64,000 nt of DNA from Halomonas jincaotanensis (GCF_018448785.1 NZ_JAHCLU010000016.1:1-64000); one strand, 5' to 3'. Positions 24,677-35,742 are shown, numbered from the stretch's first letter. Translations and numbers: made by a program. Notes: generated by a model from the sequence alone, not told the origin.

Positions 24677-25776
24677 CCTTGCGATCGGTTTTCCGGGGCT
24701 GGGTAGACCATTACTTTTCGGATGAAGAGGCGGTGATCCTGCTGGTGGTGCTGATTCTCGGCTTCGCCACCGTGATTTGGCTGGGGCGGATGCTGGCGCC
24801 GTTTTTCACGGCGCTAGTGCTGGCGTTTCTGCTGCAGGGCGCCGTGAGCTGGCTGGAGCGGCGTAGTGTGCCCCACTTCCTGGCGGTGATCCTGGTGTTT
24901 CTGGGGTTTATCGGCATATTGATGTCGATGGCGTTCATTCTGATGCCCTTGATCTGGAATCAGCTGGTGGGGCTCGTCCAGGAAACGCCGCGCATGTTCG
25001 CCAGCGGCCAACAACTGCTGGATGACTTGCAGGAACACTACCCCAACTTGATCACCCCCGACCAGATCCAGAACTGGATCGATGTGGCCGGGCGCGAAAT
25101 GACGCAGTTCGGCCAGCGGGCGCTCACCATGTCGTTGGCGTCGCTGGGTAATGTGATGGGGCTGATCATCTATCTGGTGCTGGTGCCGATTTTGGTGTTC
25201 TTCATGCTCAAGGATCGCGACAAGCTGGTGGGTTTCACCCTGTCGCTGCTGCCTCAGAATCGCGACCTGATGAACCGCATCTGGCAGGAAATGGACGTCC
25301 AGATCGCCAACTACGTGCGCGGCAAGTTCATCGAGATCACCATCGTGGGCAGCGTGGCCTTCGTGACCTTCGCCTATTTCGGTCTGCCCTATTCGGCACT
25401 GCTGGCGGTGCTGGTGGGGTTCTCGGTGCTGGTGCCCTACATCGGGGCCGCGGTGGCGACCCTGCCGGTCGCGGCGGTGGCGGGGTTTCATTTCGGCCTT
25501 ACCGATGAGTTCGTCTATGTGCTCATCGCCTATGGTGTCATCCAGGCACTGGATGGCAATGTCCTGGTCCCGGTGTTGTTTTCCGAAGCCGTCAATCTTC
25601 ATCCGGTATCGATCATCCTGGCGGTGCTGTTCTTCGGTGGTATCTGGGGGTTCTGGGGGATCTTCTTCGCCATTCCACTGGCGACCCTGCTCAAGGCGCT
25701 CGTCTATGCCTGGCCGCGCGGCATCAAGCGCCGCCGGAAGAACGGGATGACCGCGACGGCGTTGATCGAGGAATGA
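24673..25776 (+). CDS. AI-2E/PerM-family membrane permease
   Basis: A 367-residue inner-membrane protein with a short hydrophilic N-terminus and about eight hydrophobic segments (for example VILLVVLILGFATVIWLG and LIIYLVLVPILVFFMLKDRD). The region FGLPYSALLAVLVGFSVLVP followed by LDGNVLVPVLFSEAVNLHP is typical of the AI-2E transporter (PerM/YdiK) family. Substrates of most members are unproven; some export autoinducer-2 or ions. It overlaps the TusA-like gene, an arrangement seen in other gammaproteobacteria. Confidence 0.88.
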   Translation: MTLRSVFRGWVDHYFSDEEAVILLVVLILGFATVIWLGRMLAPFFTALVLAFLLQGAVSWLERRSVPHFLAVILVFLGFIGILMSMAFILMPLIWNQLVGLVQETPRMFASGQQLLDDLQEHYPNLITPDQIQNWIDVAGREMTQFGQRALTMSLASLGNVMGLIIYLVLVPILVFFMLKDRDKLVGFTLSLLPQNRDLMNRIWQEMDVQIANYVRGKFIEITIVGSVAFVTFAYFGLPYSALLAVLVGFSVLVPYIGAAVATLPVAAVAGFHFGLTDEFVYVLIAYGVIQALDGNVLVPVLFSEAVNLHPVSIILAVLFFGGIWGFWGIFFAIPLATLLKALVYAWPRGIKRRRKNGMTATALIEE

Positions 25777-26097
25777 GCCATCAGCGCATTGAGGAATAAG
25801 CCTTTAGCGTTTCGGCGAATGCAACTTCAGCGTTTCGAGAATTGGGCTTTCGACACGTCGAAATGCCGGGACGTATGGGAAGACGTCCTTCTTCTCGCGA
25901 AAACGAGGGTCGATGACACCTAGGCACTAGGCTGCTGTCAAAGTCGCGCCCACCCGTGCTGTACAGGCTCTGATCGGCTGAGTACCATCTACCCCCTGAT
26001 TATTACGTGCCATCGCTTGCGATGTCTTCCGGCGAGCGATGAATCGGCAGATGTCGCCGAGGAAGCGAGCAGCAGTTGTATCGAGAGGAATGTGAGG
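25777..26097. other. Leader region of dapA with degenerate short repeats
   Basis: No gene. Between 25,784 and 25,860 the segments TTTAGCGTTTCGGCGAATG and TTCAGCGTTTCGAGAATTG are related, and CATCAGCGCATTGAGGAAT is more distantly so. The dapA operon promoter should lie near 25,930-26,060. Confidence 0.35.
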
Positions 26098-26982
26098 ATG
26101 ATCACTGGCAGCATTGTCGCTCTGGCGACGCCGATGAAGGTCAATGGCGACATCGATTGGGAGGCGCTGCGCCGCCTGGTGAACTTTCACCTCGAAAGCG
26201 GCACCGATGCCATCGTGGCGGCCGGCACCACCGGAGAGCCCACGACCATGTCCTTTGCCGAGCACTTCGACGTGATTCGGACGGTGGTGGAAGAGGTCGC
26301 CGGTCGCATTCCGGTCATCGCCGGCACCGGCGCCAACGCCACCTCCGAGGCGGTAGAGCTAGCCCGTTACGCCGGCGAAGTGGGGGCCGATTATTGCCTG
26401 TCGGTGTGTCCCTACTACAACAAGCCCACCCAGGACGGCCTTTATCTGCACTTCAAGGCCGTGGCCGAAGGCAGCAAGCTGCCGGTCATTCTTTACAATG
26501 TGCCGGGGCGGACCTGCTCGGATCTCTATAATGAGACGGTGCTGCGCCTCGCCGAGATCGACAACATCATTGGCCTCAAGGATGCCACCGGCAACCTTGA
26601 GCGCGCCGAGGACCTGATCGCACGCCTCGAGGGCAGCGGCTTCATGCTTTACTCCGGCGACGACGGCACCGCCTGTGACTTCATGCTGATGGGTGGCCAC
26701 GGCGATATCTCGGTTACCGCCAACGTCGCCCCGCAGGCGATGCACGAGCTCTGTGCCGCTGCCGTGGCCGGCGACAGCGACCACGCCCACCAGATCAACA
26801 CCCGCTTGATGCCGCTGCATACCAACCTCGGGATCGAGGCCAACCCGATCCCCGTGAAATGGTCGTTGCATCGCATGGGCCTGATCGAGCCCGGTATCCG
26901 CCTGCCGATGACCTGGCTCTCCGAGAAGTATCACTCCACCATCAATGAAGCCCTGCAGCTGGCCGGCGTGATCGATGACTGA
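26098..26982 (+). CDS. dapA: 4-hydroxy-tetrahydrodipicolinate synthase
   Basis: A 294-residue cytosolic enzyme that condenses pyruvate with aspartate semialdehyde, the entry to lysine and diaminopimelate synthesis. ATG 26098 follows GAGAGGA; earlier starts lack conserved sequence. Key residues are visible: [10 protein letters not shown], Tyr133 in LYNVPGRT, and the Schiff-base Lys161 in IGLKDATGN. Length is typical. It heads an operon with bamC, an MBL-fold hydrolase and purC, matching the dapA-bamC-purC order of enterobacteria. Confidence 0.95.
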   Translation: MITGSIVALATPMKVNGDIDWEALRRLVNFHLESGTDAIVAAGTTGEPTTMSFAEHFDVIRTVVEEVAGRIPVIAGTGANATSEAVELARYAGEVGADYCLSVCPYYNKPTQDGLYLHFKAVAEGSKLPVILYNVPGRTCSDLYNETVLRLAEIDNIIGLKDATGNLERAEDLIARLEGSGFMLYSGDDGTACDFMLMGGHGDISVTANVAPQAMHELCAAAVAGDSDHAHQINTRLMPLHTNLGIEANPIPVKWSLHRMGLIEPGIRLPMTWLSEKYHSTINEALQLAGVIDD

Positions 26983-27026
26983 CCGGCGCTTGGCGCCGGA
27001 ACCTCAACAAGATGCAAGGTGGACGC

Positions 27027-27995
27027 ATGAACTCTGCGCTGAAATGGATGCCGCTGGTGGCGGCCCTCGCCCTGGTCACGGCTGGCTGTGCCCGCGAAGG
27101 TTACTATGACGATCGCAACATCGATTACGTCGAGGCTCGCGAAGGCACGCCCCTGACGCTTCCCGAGACGCGCAATCCCGATCGTTACCGCGACGCCATG
27201 CCGATACCCGAGGCGAATCGCGAGTTTCGTGCCGGCGAGGAGGGTTTCGAGGCGCCGAGTCCCCAGGCACTGGGAGGCGGCCGCTCTGTCGAGCGTGAAT
27301 TCGTCGAGCGGCGTAGTGTGGGGCGCGATAGCTGGCTGATCGTTGCCGCCGACCCCGGCACCGTCTGGCCGCAGCTCGAGAGTTTCGCCAACACGCGCGG
27401 CCTCGGCGTAACCTCTGCCGATTCCGCCAATGGCGTGATCGAGACCCGCCAGGCACGTCTCAGCTTGCGTCAGGGCCTGCGCGCTGGCGACAGCGAGATC
27501 CGTTGTGACCAGGGCGGCACGACGGTGGTCGAGTGTCTCGACGCATTGGAGCAGTACTTCAGTGCGCGCAGTGCAACCGCCAGTGCCTCGTCGCTGGCCG
27601 CTCAGCGCCTGGCCGGTGAGGAGCGCGTGAGCCTCGAGCAGCAGGGCGACGAGTGGGTGGTAGCGATTCCGCTGGATATCGACCGCACCTGGGCCGAACT
27701 CAGCCACCAGCTCGAGCAGGAGTTCACCGTTGAGGAGCGTCGTGAACTGCTGGAAAGCGATCCCCAGGCGCATGATTTCCTGATCAGCTATATGACGCTT
27801 ACCGAGCGTAACCGCAACCCGCTTCAGATCGTCTTCAGTCCTGACGTTCGGCAGATGTCTCAGCAGATCCGCCTGGTGCTGGAATCGACCGGCCCCGAGC
27901 AGACCGTCCTGCGCGCCGTGAACGCCAGCGAGCGGGACTTCAGCCCCGGCGACCAGCGCGAGTTGCTGGAGCGGGTGGCGGGTCTGCTGCGCTGA
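27027..27995 (+). CDS. bamC: Outer-membrane assembly lipoprotein BamC
   Basis: A 322-residue lipoprotein from ATG 27027 (GGTGG before it). The signal ends with a lipobox LVTAGC, so it would be acylated at Cys20 and anchored in the outer membrane. It contains two helix-grip-like domains typical of BamC (DSWLIVAADPGTVWPQLESF near residue 105, and VVAIPLDIDRTWAELSHQL near 213). BamC stabilises the BAM complex that inserts beta-barrel proteins. Its stop overlaps the start of the next gene by one base (TGATGG). Confidence 0.9.
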   Translation: MNSALKWMPLVAALALVTAGCAREGYYDDRNIDYVEAREGTPLTLPETRNPDRYRDAMPIPEANREFRAGEEGFEAPSPQALGGGRSVEREFVERRSVGRDSWLIVAADPGTVWPQLESFANTRGLGVTSADSANGVIETRQARLSLRQGLRAGDSEIRCDQGGTTVVECLDALEQYFSARSATASASSLAAQRLAGEERVSLEQQGDEWVVAIPLDIDRTWAELSHQLEQEFTVEERRELLESDPQAHDFLISYMTLTERNRNPLQIVFSPDVRQMSQQIRLVLESTGPEQTVLRAVNASERDFSPGDQRELLERVAGLLR

Positions 27996-28786
27996 TGGCG
28001 AGTCGGGTGGGTGACGACGCCCGGCTGCGGTTCGGATCGCTCGGCAGCGGCAGCAAGGGCAACGCCACCCTGGTCAGCGATGGCGACACCCATGTGTTGG
28101 TCGATTGTGGTTTCGGCTTGCGCCAGACGGAGCGCCGGCTGGCCGGCTTCGGCTTGCATCCACGCCAGCTCGATGCACTGCTGGTCAGCCATGAGCACGG
28201 CGATCACATCCGCGGCGTCGGTGCGCTGGCGCGGCGTTACAACCTGCCGGTCTATCTGACGCCCGGTACCTGGCGTTCTGGCCGGCTCAATGACCTGCCG
28301 GTGCGTCACTGGATCACGCCCCAGGCGCGTTTCGCCATCAAGGGGCTGGTGATCGATCCGGTGACGGTGCCCCACGATGCGCGTGAGCCGGTGCAGTTTC
28401 GCATCCATGCCCGGGGCAGGAGCCTGGGCGTGTTGACCGACCTGGGCTACCCCAGCGATCACGTGGTGGAGGCCTTCGCCGGTTGTGACGCCCTGGTGCT
28501 GGAGTGCAATCACGATGTCCGCATGCTCGCCGAGGGCCCCTATCCGCCGCGGCTCAAGCGTCGCGTCGGCGGTAACTGGGGGCACCTGGCCAATATCCAG
28601 GCGAGCGCGCTGCTGCGCGGCCTGGGGCTGGATGGCCTGCAACGCATCGTCTGCTCGCACTTGTCTGAACACAACAATCGCCCCGAACTGGTGGTCGAAA
28701 CCCTGACCCCGCTGCTCGATGGCGATGCGTCACGGTTGATGGTGGCCGCCCAGGACGACAGCCTGGCGTGGCAGGCCATCGCCTGA
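27995..28786 (+). CDS. MBL-fold metallo-hydrolase
   Basis: A 263-residue cytosolic protein of the metallo-beta-lactamase fold. It has an N-terminal [14 protein letters not shown], the metal motif [10 protein letters not shown] (H-x-H-x-D-H), a later [11 protein letters not shown] with the bridging Asp, and [11 protein letters not shown] at the end. This set is that of the YycJ/WalJ-like hydrolase group, whose members act on nucleic-acid or phosphodiester substrates. The target here is unknown. It starts inside the bamC stop codon and is followed by purC after 41 bases. Confidence 0.85.
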   Translation: MASRVGDDARLRFGSLGSGSKGNATLVSDGDTHVLVDCGFGLRQTERRLAGFGLHPRQLDALLVSHEHGDHIRGVGALARRYNLPVYLTPGTWRSGRLNDLPVRHWITPQARFAIKGLVIDPVTVPHDAREPVQFRIHARGRSLGVLTDLGYPSDHVVEAFAGCDALVLECNHDVRMLAEGPYPPRLKRRVGGNWGHLANIQASALLRGLGLDGLQRIVCSHLSEHNNRPELVVETLTPLLDGDASRLMVAAQDDSLAWQAIA

Positions 28787-28827
28787 TGCCTGTCCGCTTT
28801 CCCTTATCTGCGCCTGCGGAGGCTGCC

Positions 28828-29541
28828 ATGGAAAAACGCCACGAACTTTATGCCGGCAAGGCCAAGTCGGTCCATGCCACCGACGACCCCGACCTGCTGG
28901 TCCTGACGTTCCGCGACGACACCAGCGCCTTCGACGGCGAGCGCATGGAGTCGCTGGCCCGCAAGGGCATGGTCAACAACACCTTCAACGCCTACATCAT
29001 GGAGAAGCTGCAGGCGGCCGGCATTCCCACGCATTTCGAGAAGCGACTCTCCGGCACCGAGAGCCTGGTCAAGAAGCTCGAGATGATCCCGGTGGAGTGC
29101 GTGGTGCGCAACATCGCCGCCGGTGGCCTGGTCAAGCGCCTGGGGGTCGAGGAAGGCAAGGCGCTCTCGCCTCCGACCTTCGAGCTGTTTCTCAAGGATG
29201 ATGCCAAGCACGACCCGATGATCAACGAATCGCTGGCCGAGACCTTCGGTTGGGCGACGCCCGGGCAGCTAGCCGAGATGAAGTCGCTGACCTTCCAGGT
29301 CAACGAGGTGCTCAAGGCGTTGTTCGAAGAAGGCGACCTGCTGCTGGTCGACTACAAGCTGGAATTCGGGCTATTCAAGGGCCAGATCGTCCTCGGCGAC
29401 GAGTTCTCCCCGGACGGCTGCCGTCTCTGGGATGCCAAGACCCGCGAGAAACTCGACAAGGATCGTTTCCGCCAGGGCCTCGGCGGTGTAATCGAGGCCT
29501 ATGAGGAAGTGGGGCGGCGCATCGGGGTGCGCTTCGATTGA
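28828..29541 (+). CDS. purC: SAICAR synthetase PurC
   Basis: A 237-residue cytosolic ligase that joins aspartate to CAIR in purine synthesis. ATG 28828 is used: GGAGG lies 7 bases before it and the conserved start is [18 protein letters not shown]; a longer reading from 28768 adds unrelated residues. Other family segments are [33 protein letters not shown] and [12 protein letters not shown]. It is the last gene of the dapA operon, followed by a terminator-like hairpin. Confidence 0.95.
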   Translation: MEKRHELYAGKAKSVHATDDPDLLVLTFRDDTSAFDGERMESLARKGMVNNTFNAYIMEKLQAAGIPTHFEKRLSGTESLVKKLEMIPVECVVRNIAAGGLVKRLGVEEGKALSPPTFELFLKDDAKHDPMINESLAETFGWATPGQLAEMKSLTFQVNEVLKALFEEGDLLLVDYKLEFGLFKGQIVLGDEFSPDGCRLWDAKTREKLDKDRFRQGLGGVIEAYEEVGRRIGVRFD

Positions 29542-29580
29542 GCGGCGATCACCAATGAAGGACGAGCCAAAGAAAGACTA

Positions 29581-29610
29581 CAGGGGCCCTGCGGGGCCTC
29601 TGTTGTTTGT
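29581..29610 (+). terminator. Likely terminator of the dapA-purC operon
   Basis: CAGGGGCC (29581-29588) pairs with GGCCTCTG (29595-29602) with one G-T pair, followed by TTGTTTGT. It lies 40 bases after the purC stop. The T-tract is imperfect. Confidence 0.6.
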
Positions 29611-29672
29611 GGAAGCGAGTGGCGGACGTGGAAGCGAGGGATCATTGTGATGGTGAGCGGGCGTGAAAAGCG

Positions 29673-30434
29673 TCAAGCGGGCACGATCGCGATGACTCGC
29701 AGGATCGTCGGCTCGCCGGGGGCTTGCTCGGCACGAAAGCGCACGTCCAGATCGCGAAGCCTTACCCCGTAGCGCCTGTCCTCGTTGCCATGGCGGCGGT
29801 GCTGGTGGTAGCCCGGACGCGGGTCCTGAGCCAGCACCTGGCAAATCAGCTCGCGCAAGGTGCCGCCATCGGTGCGACTTGCTAGTGTGGCCTCGGCTTC
29901 CGGCGAGAAGCTCACGGGCAGGATCGCCGGGGCCTCGGGCGCGAAGCCGGCGCGCGCCTCTGGCAGCGCTTCCGCCCAGGGCAGGTAGGGCTTGATGTCG
30001 AGCACCGGGGTGCCGCTGACCAGATCGCCGCCGACGAGATGCAACGTGACGCCACCGCCGGTGTCGATGCCCGTGAGCTCGACGAGCGACAGCCCCAGGC
30101 GGTTGGGTCGATGCGTGCTGCGCGTGGCGAAGACACCCAGCTTGGCGTTGCCGCCGAGGCGTGGCGGGCGCACCAGGGGCGACCAGCGCTCGGAATCGCG
30201 CGTTTCGGGGCTGAGGTGAAAGACAAAGGTCAACCACAGGTGGCTGAAGGCCTCCAGGCCACGAACCGCCAGCGGATCGTCGAAAGGCGCGGTGAGAATC
30301 AGGCGGGCCCGCGCGGCCGGGGCGAGCCCTGGCTGGCGGGGGACGCCGAACTTGTCGGGGTAGTCGCTTTCGATGCGGCCGATCGGCGTCATCGAAAAGT
30401 CAGCGGTGGCGGTCACAGGAGGTGTAGAGTTCAT
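29673..30434 (-). CDS. trmO: tRNA (t6A37) N6-methyltransferase TrmO (TsaA family)
   Basis: A 253-residue cytosolic enzyme from ATG 30434 (the reading from 30521 adds an unconserved stretch). It begins with the TsaA/YaeB fold (MTPIGRIESDYPDKFGVPRQ, EAFSHLWLTFVFHL), then GVFATRSTHRPNRLGLSLVEL and GGDLVSGTPVLDIKPYLPW. TrmO adds a methyl group from SAM to t6A37 in tRNA-Thr. The C-terminal domain is present, as in the longer E. coli-type enzyme. Transcribed opposite to purC and divergent from the acetyltransferase gene. Confidence 0.9.
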   Translation of the reverse strand: MNSTPPVTATADFSMTPIGRIESDYPDKFGVPRQPGLAPAARARLILTAPFDDPLAVRGLEAFSHLWLTFVFHLSPETRDSERWSPLVRPPRLGGNAKLGVFATRSTHRPNRLGLSLVELTGIDTGGGVTLHLVGGDLVSGTPVLDIKPYLPWAEALPEARAGFAPEAPAILPVSFSPEAEATLASRTDGGTLRELICQVLAQDPRPGYHQHRRHGNEDRRYGVRLRDLDVRFRAEQAPGEPTILRVIAIVPA

Positions 30435-30564
30435 GGAGGCAGTATGCCGACTCCTCAACGCTGGGGCGAGGGATTGGCCGGTGGCAATGGCTTGTGTAGG
30501 CTGCAACCAGAGGCGCCGCAAGAGGCCTCACGTCTTTTTCCGTCCCCATCGCAGGGCATACCAT

Positions 30565-31104
30565 ATGAAACACCATCCCTCCGAGCAGGGGGCGGCGGGC
30601 AGGATGCCGAGGCCGCCGCGCATCGTTTACCGGTCGGTCCTGGCACGCGATGCCGTCGAACAGGCGGAAGTCTTCCATCATGCAGTCATGCAGGGGGCCA
30701 TGGCGCATTATAGCGTGGCCGAGCGGGAGGCCTGGGCGTCAGCGCTGCCACGCAATGCGAGTGCCTGGGCCGCTCGCCACGTGCTATTCACTACCCTGGT
30801 GGCGTCTTGCGACGGCCGCTGTATCGGCTTTCTCGAATTGTCGCTGGATAGCGGAGACATCGAAACCCTGTACGTCTGGCCGTCGCTCGCCAGGCGCGGC
30901 ATCGGCGCGACGCTACTGGTCCATGCCGAGCGGATGCTGCTGGAGCATGGCGTGTCTCGGGCCCGCATCAACGCCAGCCTGGTACTGGCCGATAGCCTGG
31001 TGCGCCGGGGCTGGCGTGAACTCGGCGAGGAGTGGGTCGAGCGCGGCGGGCAACGCCTGAAGCGCAAGCGCCTGGAGAAGGCGCTGCGCCTCGTGGAAAC
31101 CTGA
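30565..31104 (+). CDS. GNAT-family N-acetyltransferase
   Basis: About 179 residues. The start is uncertain: ATG 30565 and ATG 30604 are both possible and earlier starts overlap the trmO promoter. The acetyl-CoA site is visible as IETLYVWPSLARRGIGATLL (the 'R-G-x-G' loop), preceded by a strand IGFLELSLDSG. The substrate cannot be told. A basic C-terminus (GGQRLKRKRLEKAL) may contact nucleic acid or be unstructured. It converges on nadC with 24 bases between stops. Confidence 0.8.
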   Translation: MKHHPSEQGAAGRMPRPPRIVYRSVLARDAVEQAEVFHHAVMQGAMAHYSVAEREAWASALPRNASAWAARHVLFTTLVASCDGRCIGFLELSLDSGDIETLYVWPSLARRGIGATLLVHAERMLLEHGVSRARINASLVLADSLVRRGWRELGEEWVERGGQRLKRKRLEKALRLVET

Positions 31105-31128
31105 TGCCCCGCTCGCGGAAGCGCCGCT

Positions 31129-32034
<906 letters not shown>

Positions 32035-32072
32035 TTATAGGGGCTCAGCGGCGAGGCGTCAGGGGAACTCGA

Positions 32073-32636
32073 ATGTCGATCAATCAGGGGTGGTGGAAAG
32101 CGGCACGCTGCGTGCCGTCACCCAATCGGGACGACCGTCCCGACCGCGAAGTCTCGCTACTGGTGCTGCATGCGATCTGCCTGCCACCGGGCCAGTTTGG
32201 TGGGCCGGATATCGAAAAGCTGTTCACCAACCGGCTTGATCCCGACGCCCATCCTTATTTCAACGCCATCGCCACGCTGAAGGTATCGGCCCACCTGTTG
32301 ATCCGGCGCGACGGAGAAAGCGTGCAGTTCGTGCCCTTCGAGGCTCGTGCCTGGCACGCCGGCCGTTCGCGCTGGTGCGACGATGGTTGGCCGCGCTCGG
32401 CCCTCAATGACTTTTCTATCGGTATCGAGCTCGAAGGTGACGAGAATACGCCGTTCACCGATGCCCAGTATCGCGCGCTGGCCGAGGTGACCCTGCGGCT
32501 GATGGAGCACTACCCGGCAATCAACGAGCGGCGCATCACCAGTCATGCGCGCGTCGCCCCGCTGCGCAAGATCGACCCCGGTCCGACTTTCGACTGGGCC
32601 TACTTTCGCCAGCGGCTGCGCAGGCCGTCCCATTAG
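32073..32636 (+). CDS. ampD: 1,6-anhydro-N-acetylmuramyl-L-alanine amidase AmpD
   Basis: A 187-residue cytosolic zinc amidase of cell-wall recycling, with CAGGGGAA before the ATG. It has LLVLHAICLPPGQFGGPDIE (first zinc His), SAHLLIRRDGESVQFVPFEA, RAWHAGRSRW, and SHARVAPLRKIDPGPTFDW (the second and third ligands and the catalytic Lys/Asp area). AmpD splits anhydromuropeptides; its loss usually raises AmpR-driven beta-lactamase expression. Length is normal. Confidence 0.93.
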   Translation: MSINQGWWKAARCVPSPNRDDRPDREVSLLVLHAICLPPGQFGGPDIEKLFTNRLDPDAHPYFNAIATLKVSAHLLIRRDGESVQFVPFEARAWHAGRSRWCDDGWPRSALNDFSIGIELEGDENTPFTDAQYRALAEVTLRLMEHYPAINERRITSHARVAPLRKIDPGPTFDWAYFRQRLRRPSH

Positions 32637-32994
32637 GCAAGTCGTCAGGCGTGATAAGTCCGGTAGTGCCCTGCTCGGTTACACGTTCGATTCATATGCT
32701 AGTTGGCCTACAACCCCTTGTCCTGGTCGGCTGGGTCATAGCGATGCCTACGTAAGGCCTTGTGTTGCATTGCAATATTTTATTTACAGAAAATATTTCC
32801 AAATCCAATCGAATTGGCAGGGGCGCCGGTTTGAGGTATCTTCGGAAACATTAATAGCCGCCATGCTGGACGACCTGTAAATCACTACATGACGCGACGT
32901 AAGGCGATAACAATAATCCTCATCCCCGAGAGAGCGTCTGGCGCCCTGGCAGTGACGGGGTGACCGACACCCATCGTTATTCGGAGACACGTCT
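32637..32994. promoter_or_regulatory. Promoter region of aceEF with two inverted repeats
   Basis: AATATTTT (32774-32781) is repeated inverted as AAAATATT (32790-32797) with an 8-base gap, and CCAAT-CGA-ATTGG lies at 32805-32817. The latter has the half-sites of a PdhR operator (ATTGG/CCAAT) but in the opposite order, so it is not a PdhR box as known in E. coli. No ribosome site stands out until GGAGACACG before ATG 32995. Confidence 0.45.
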
Positions 32995-35667
32995 ATGAGT
33001 CTGGAATCAAGAGAAGATATCGATCCGATCGAAACCACGGAATGGTTGGATTCCCTGGAATCGGTGCTGGATCGTGAGGGAGAGGACCGTGCCCGGTATC
33101 TGATGACCCGCCTGGTGGATCGCGTACGTCGTGACGGCATGCAGGTGCCTTTCTCGGTGACCACGCCGCATCGCAATTCCATCCCAGTGCACCGCGAGGC
33201 CCCTCTACCCGGCGATATCTTTATGGAACGGCGGATTCGGTCGCTGGTCCGTTACAACGCCATCGCCCAGGTGATTCGCAACAATCGCGCCAACCCGGGG
33301 CTTGGCGGGCACATCGCCAGCTTCATGTCGGCGGCGACTCTTTATGATGTGGGCTTCAACCACTTCTTCCGCGCCCCCAATGGCGACTTCGAAGGCGATC
33401 TGGTCTACATACAAGGGCATGTGGCGCCTGGCGTCTACGCACGCTCCTACTTGCTTGGCCGTCTCACCGAAGATCAGATGGACAAGTTCCGTCAGGAGGT
33501 CGATGGCGATGGCCTGTCATCCTATCCCCACCCCTGGCTGATGCCGGAGTTCTGGCAGTTCCCCACCGTCTCCATGGGTCTCGGGCCGATCCAGGCCATC
33601 TACCAGGCCCACGTGATGAAGTACCTGGATTCCCGCGAGCTCAAGGCGATGTACGATCGCAAGATCTGGTGTTTCTTGGGCGACGGCGAGTGCGATGAGC
33701 CGGAATCACTGGGTGCCATCCACCTGGCCAGTCGCGAGAAGCTCGATAACCTGATTTTCGTCGTCAACTGCAACCTGCAACGTCTGGATGGTCCGGTGCG
33801 CGGCAATGGCCGCATCATGGACGAGCTTGAGGGCGTCTTCCGCGGTGCCGGCTGGAACGTGCTCAAGGTGGTCTGGGGCCGCCTGTGGGACCCGCTGTTC
33901 GAGAAGGACAAGAAGGGCATCCTGCAGAAACGCATGGACGAGGCGGTCGACGGCGAGTACCAGAACTACAAGGCCAATGGCGGGGCCTATACCCGTGAGC
34001 ATTTCTTCGGCAAGTACCCCGAAACCGAGGAGATGGTCAAGGACCTCTCGGACGAGGATATCTGGAAGCTCAACCGTGGCGGCCACGATCCCTTCAAGGT
34101 GTATGCGGCCTACCATCAGGCCGTGAACAATGCCAACGGCCGGCCCACCGTGATCCTGGCGCACACCGTCAAGGGCTATGGCATGGGTAGCGGCGACGGT
34201 GAGGCCGCCAACGAGGCCCACCAGGTCAAGACCATGGAATACGAGGCGCTCAAGACGTTCCGCGACCGTTTTGGTATTCCGTTGAACGACGAACAGCTCA
34301 AGGAAGTGCCGTACTACAAGCCCGAGGAAGACTCACCCGAGCTCAAGTACATGCATCTTCAGCGCGAGCGACTGGGTGGCTTCGTACCGAGCCGGCGCAG
34401 CGACTTCGAGGCGCTGGACATCCCGTCGCTGGATGACAAGATCTTTGCCTCCCAGACCGGTGGCTCCAAGGGCCGCGAAGTGTCGACCACCATGGCCTTC
34501 GTGCGCGTGCTGACGGGCCTGGTCAAGCACAAGCAGCTCGGTCCGAGAGTCGTGCCGATCGTCCCCGATGAGGCCCGCACCTTCGGCATGGAGGGTATGT
34601 TCCGCCAGCTCGGGATCTACACCTCGGAAGGCCAGAAATACGAGCCGGTCGATAAGGGCCAGATCATGTTCTATCGCGAGGATCAGAAGGGCCAGATCCT
34701 CGAGGAAGGCATCACCGAGGCCGGGGCGATGTCGGCCTGGATCGCCGCGGCGACCTCGTACTCTAACAACAACATCACGCTGCTGCCGTTCTACGTCTAC
34801 TACTCGATGTTCGGCTTCCAGCGCATCGGCGATCTGGCCTGGTCAGCCGGCGACATGCAGGCGCGTGGCTTCTTGATCGGCGGCACCGCCGGGCGGACCA
34901 CGCTCAACGGCGAAGGCCTCCAGCACCAGGACGGGCACTCGCACATCCTGGCCTCCACTATTCCCAACTGCCGCAGCTACGACCCTACCTATGGCCACGA
35001 GGTGGCGGTGATCGTGCAGGATGGCCTGAAGCGGATGTTCACCGACAAGGAGAACTGCTTCTATTACCTAACGGTGATGAACGAGAACTACGAACATCCC
35101 GAGCTCGAAACGGTCCCTGCCGATGACATCATCAAGGGCATGTACCTGCTGCGCGAGACCCAGGGCAAGAAGGGCCGTGTCCAGCTGCTCGGCTCTGGCA
35201 CGATCCTTCGCGAGGTCGAGGCGGCGGCCGACATGCTGGCCGACGAGTGGGACATCGGCGCCGATATCTGGAGCGTGACCAGCTTCAACGAGCTGCGTCG
35301 CGAGGCTCTCGAGATCGATCGCCAGGCCTTCCTCAAGCCCGATGCCGAGCCGGGCAAGCCACACGTCACGGCGTGCCTCGAGGGTCGCGAAGGGCCGGCC
35401 ATCGTCTCCACCGATTACATGAAGCTGTTCGCCGATCAGGTCCGCGCCTGGGTGCCGACCGACTACTATGTACTGGGGACGGATGGCTTCGGGCGCTCGG
35501 ATACCCGCGAGAAACTGCGTCGCTTCTTTGAAGTCGATCGCTACTTCGTCACCGTGGCCGCGCTCAGGGCGCTTGCCGATCGGGGGGAGGTCGATCGCAA
35601 GGTCGTCACCGACGCCATCGCCAAGTACGGCATTGATTCGAACAAGCCCAACCCCTTGTCGGTATGA
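32995..35667 (+). CDS. aceE: Pyruvate dehydrogenase E1 component (homodimeric)
   Basis: An 890-residue thiamine-diphosphate enzyme that decarboxylates pyruvate and transfers acetyl to the lipoyl groups of E2. Family segments include GGHIASFMSAATLYDVGFNH, the ThDP motif GDGECDEPESLGAIHLA (starting at residue 229) ending in NCNLQRLDGPVRGN, and EGLQHQDGHSHILA. Length is normal for gammaproteobacterial AceE. It is followed after 75 bases by aceF on the same strand. The E3 gene lpd is not in this window. Confidence 0.96.
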   Translation: MSLESREDIDPIETTEWLDSLESVLDREGEDRARYLMTRLVDRVRRDGMQVPFSVTTPHRNSIPVHREAPLPGDIFMERRIRSLVRYNAIAQVIRNNRANPGLGGHIASFMSAATLYDVGFNHFFRAPNGDFEGDLVYIQGHVAPGVYARSYLLGRLTEDQMDKFRQEVDGDGLSSYPHPWLMPEFWQFPTVSMGLGPIQAIYQAHVMKYLDSRELKAMYDRKIWCFLGDGECDEPESLGAIHLASREKLDNLIFVVNCNLQRLDGPVRGNGRIMDELEGVFRGAGWNVLKVVWGRLWDPLFEKDKKGILQKRMDEAVDGEYQNYKANGGAYTREHFFGKYPETEEMVKDLSDEDIWKLNRGGHDPFKVYAAYHQAVNNANGRPTVILAHTVKGYGMGSGDGEAANEAHQVKTMEYEALKTFRDRFGIPLNDEQLKEVPYYKPEEDSPELKYMHLQRERLGGFVPSRRSDFEALDIPSLDDKIFASQTGGSKGREVSTTMAFVRVLTGLVKHKQLGPRVVPIVPDEARTFGMEGMFRQLGIYTSEGQKYEPVDKGQIMFYREDQKGQILEEGITEAGAMSAWIAAATSYSNNNITLLPFYVYYSMFGFQRIGDLAWSAGDMQARGFLIGGTAGRTTLNGEGLQHQDGHSHILASTIPNCRSYDPTYGHEVAVIVQDGLKRMFTDKENCFYYLTVMNENYEHPELETVPADDIIKGMYLLRETQGKKGRVQLLGSGTILREVEAAADMLADEWDIGADIWSVTSFNELRREALEIDRQAFLKPDAEPGKPHVTACLEGREGPAIVSTDYMKLFADQVRAWVPTDYYVLGTDGFGRSDTREKLRRFFEVDRYFVTVAALRALADRGEVDRKVVTDAIAKYGIDSNKPNPLSV

Positions 35668-35742
35668 GGCGTCGACCGGCTAATCCGGAGGAACGGCGGG
35701 CTTTCCGGCCCGCCCCTGACAAGATTCTGAAGGAGCGCGACC

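Noticed and set aside
27076..27773. Long leftward frames opposite bamC
   Set aside because: High-GC shadow frames; no start signals or family motifs.
32805..32817. PdhR operator
   Set aside because: Half-sites are in the reverse order of the known ATTGGTNNNACCAAT box.
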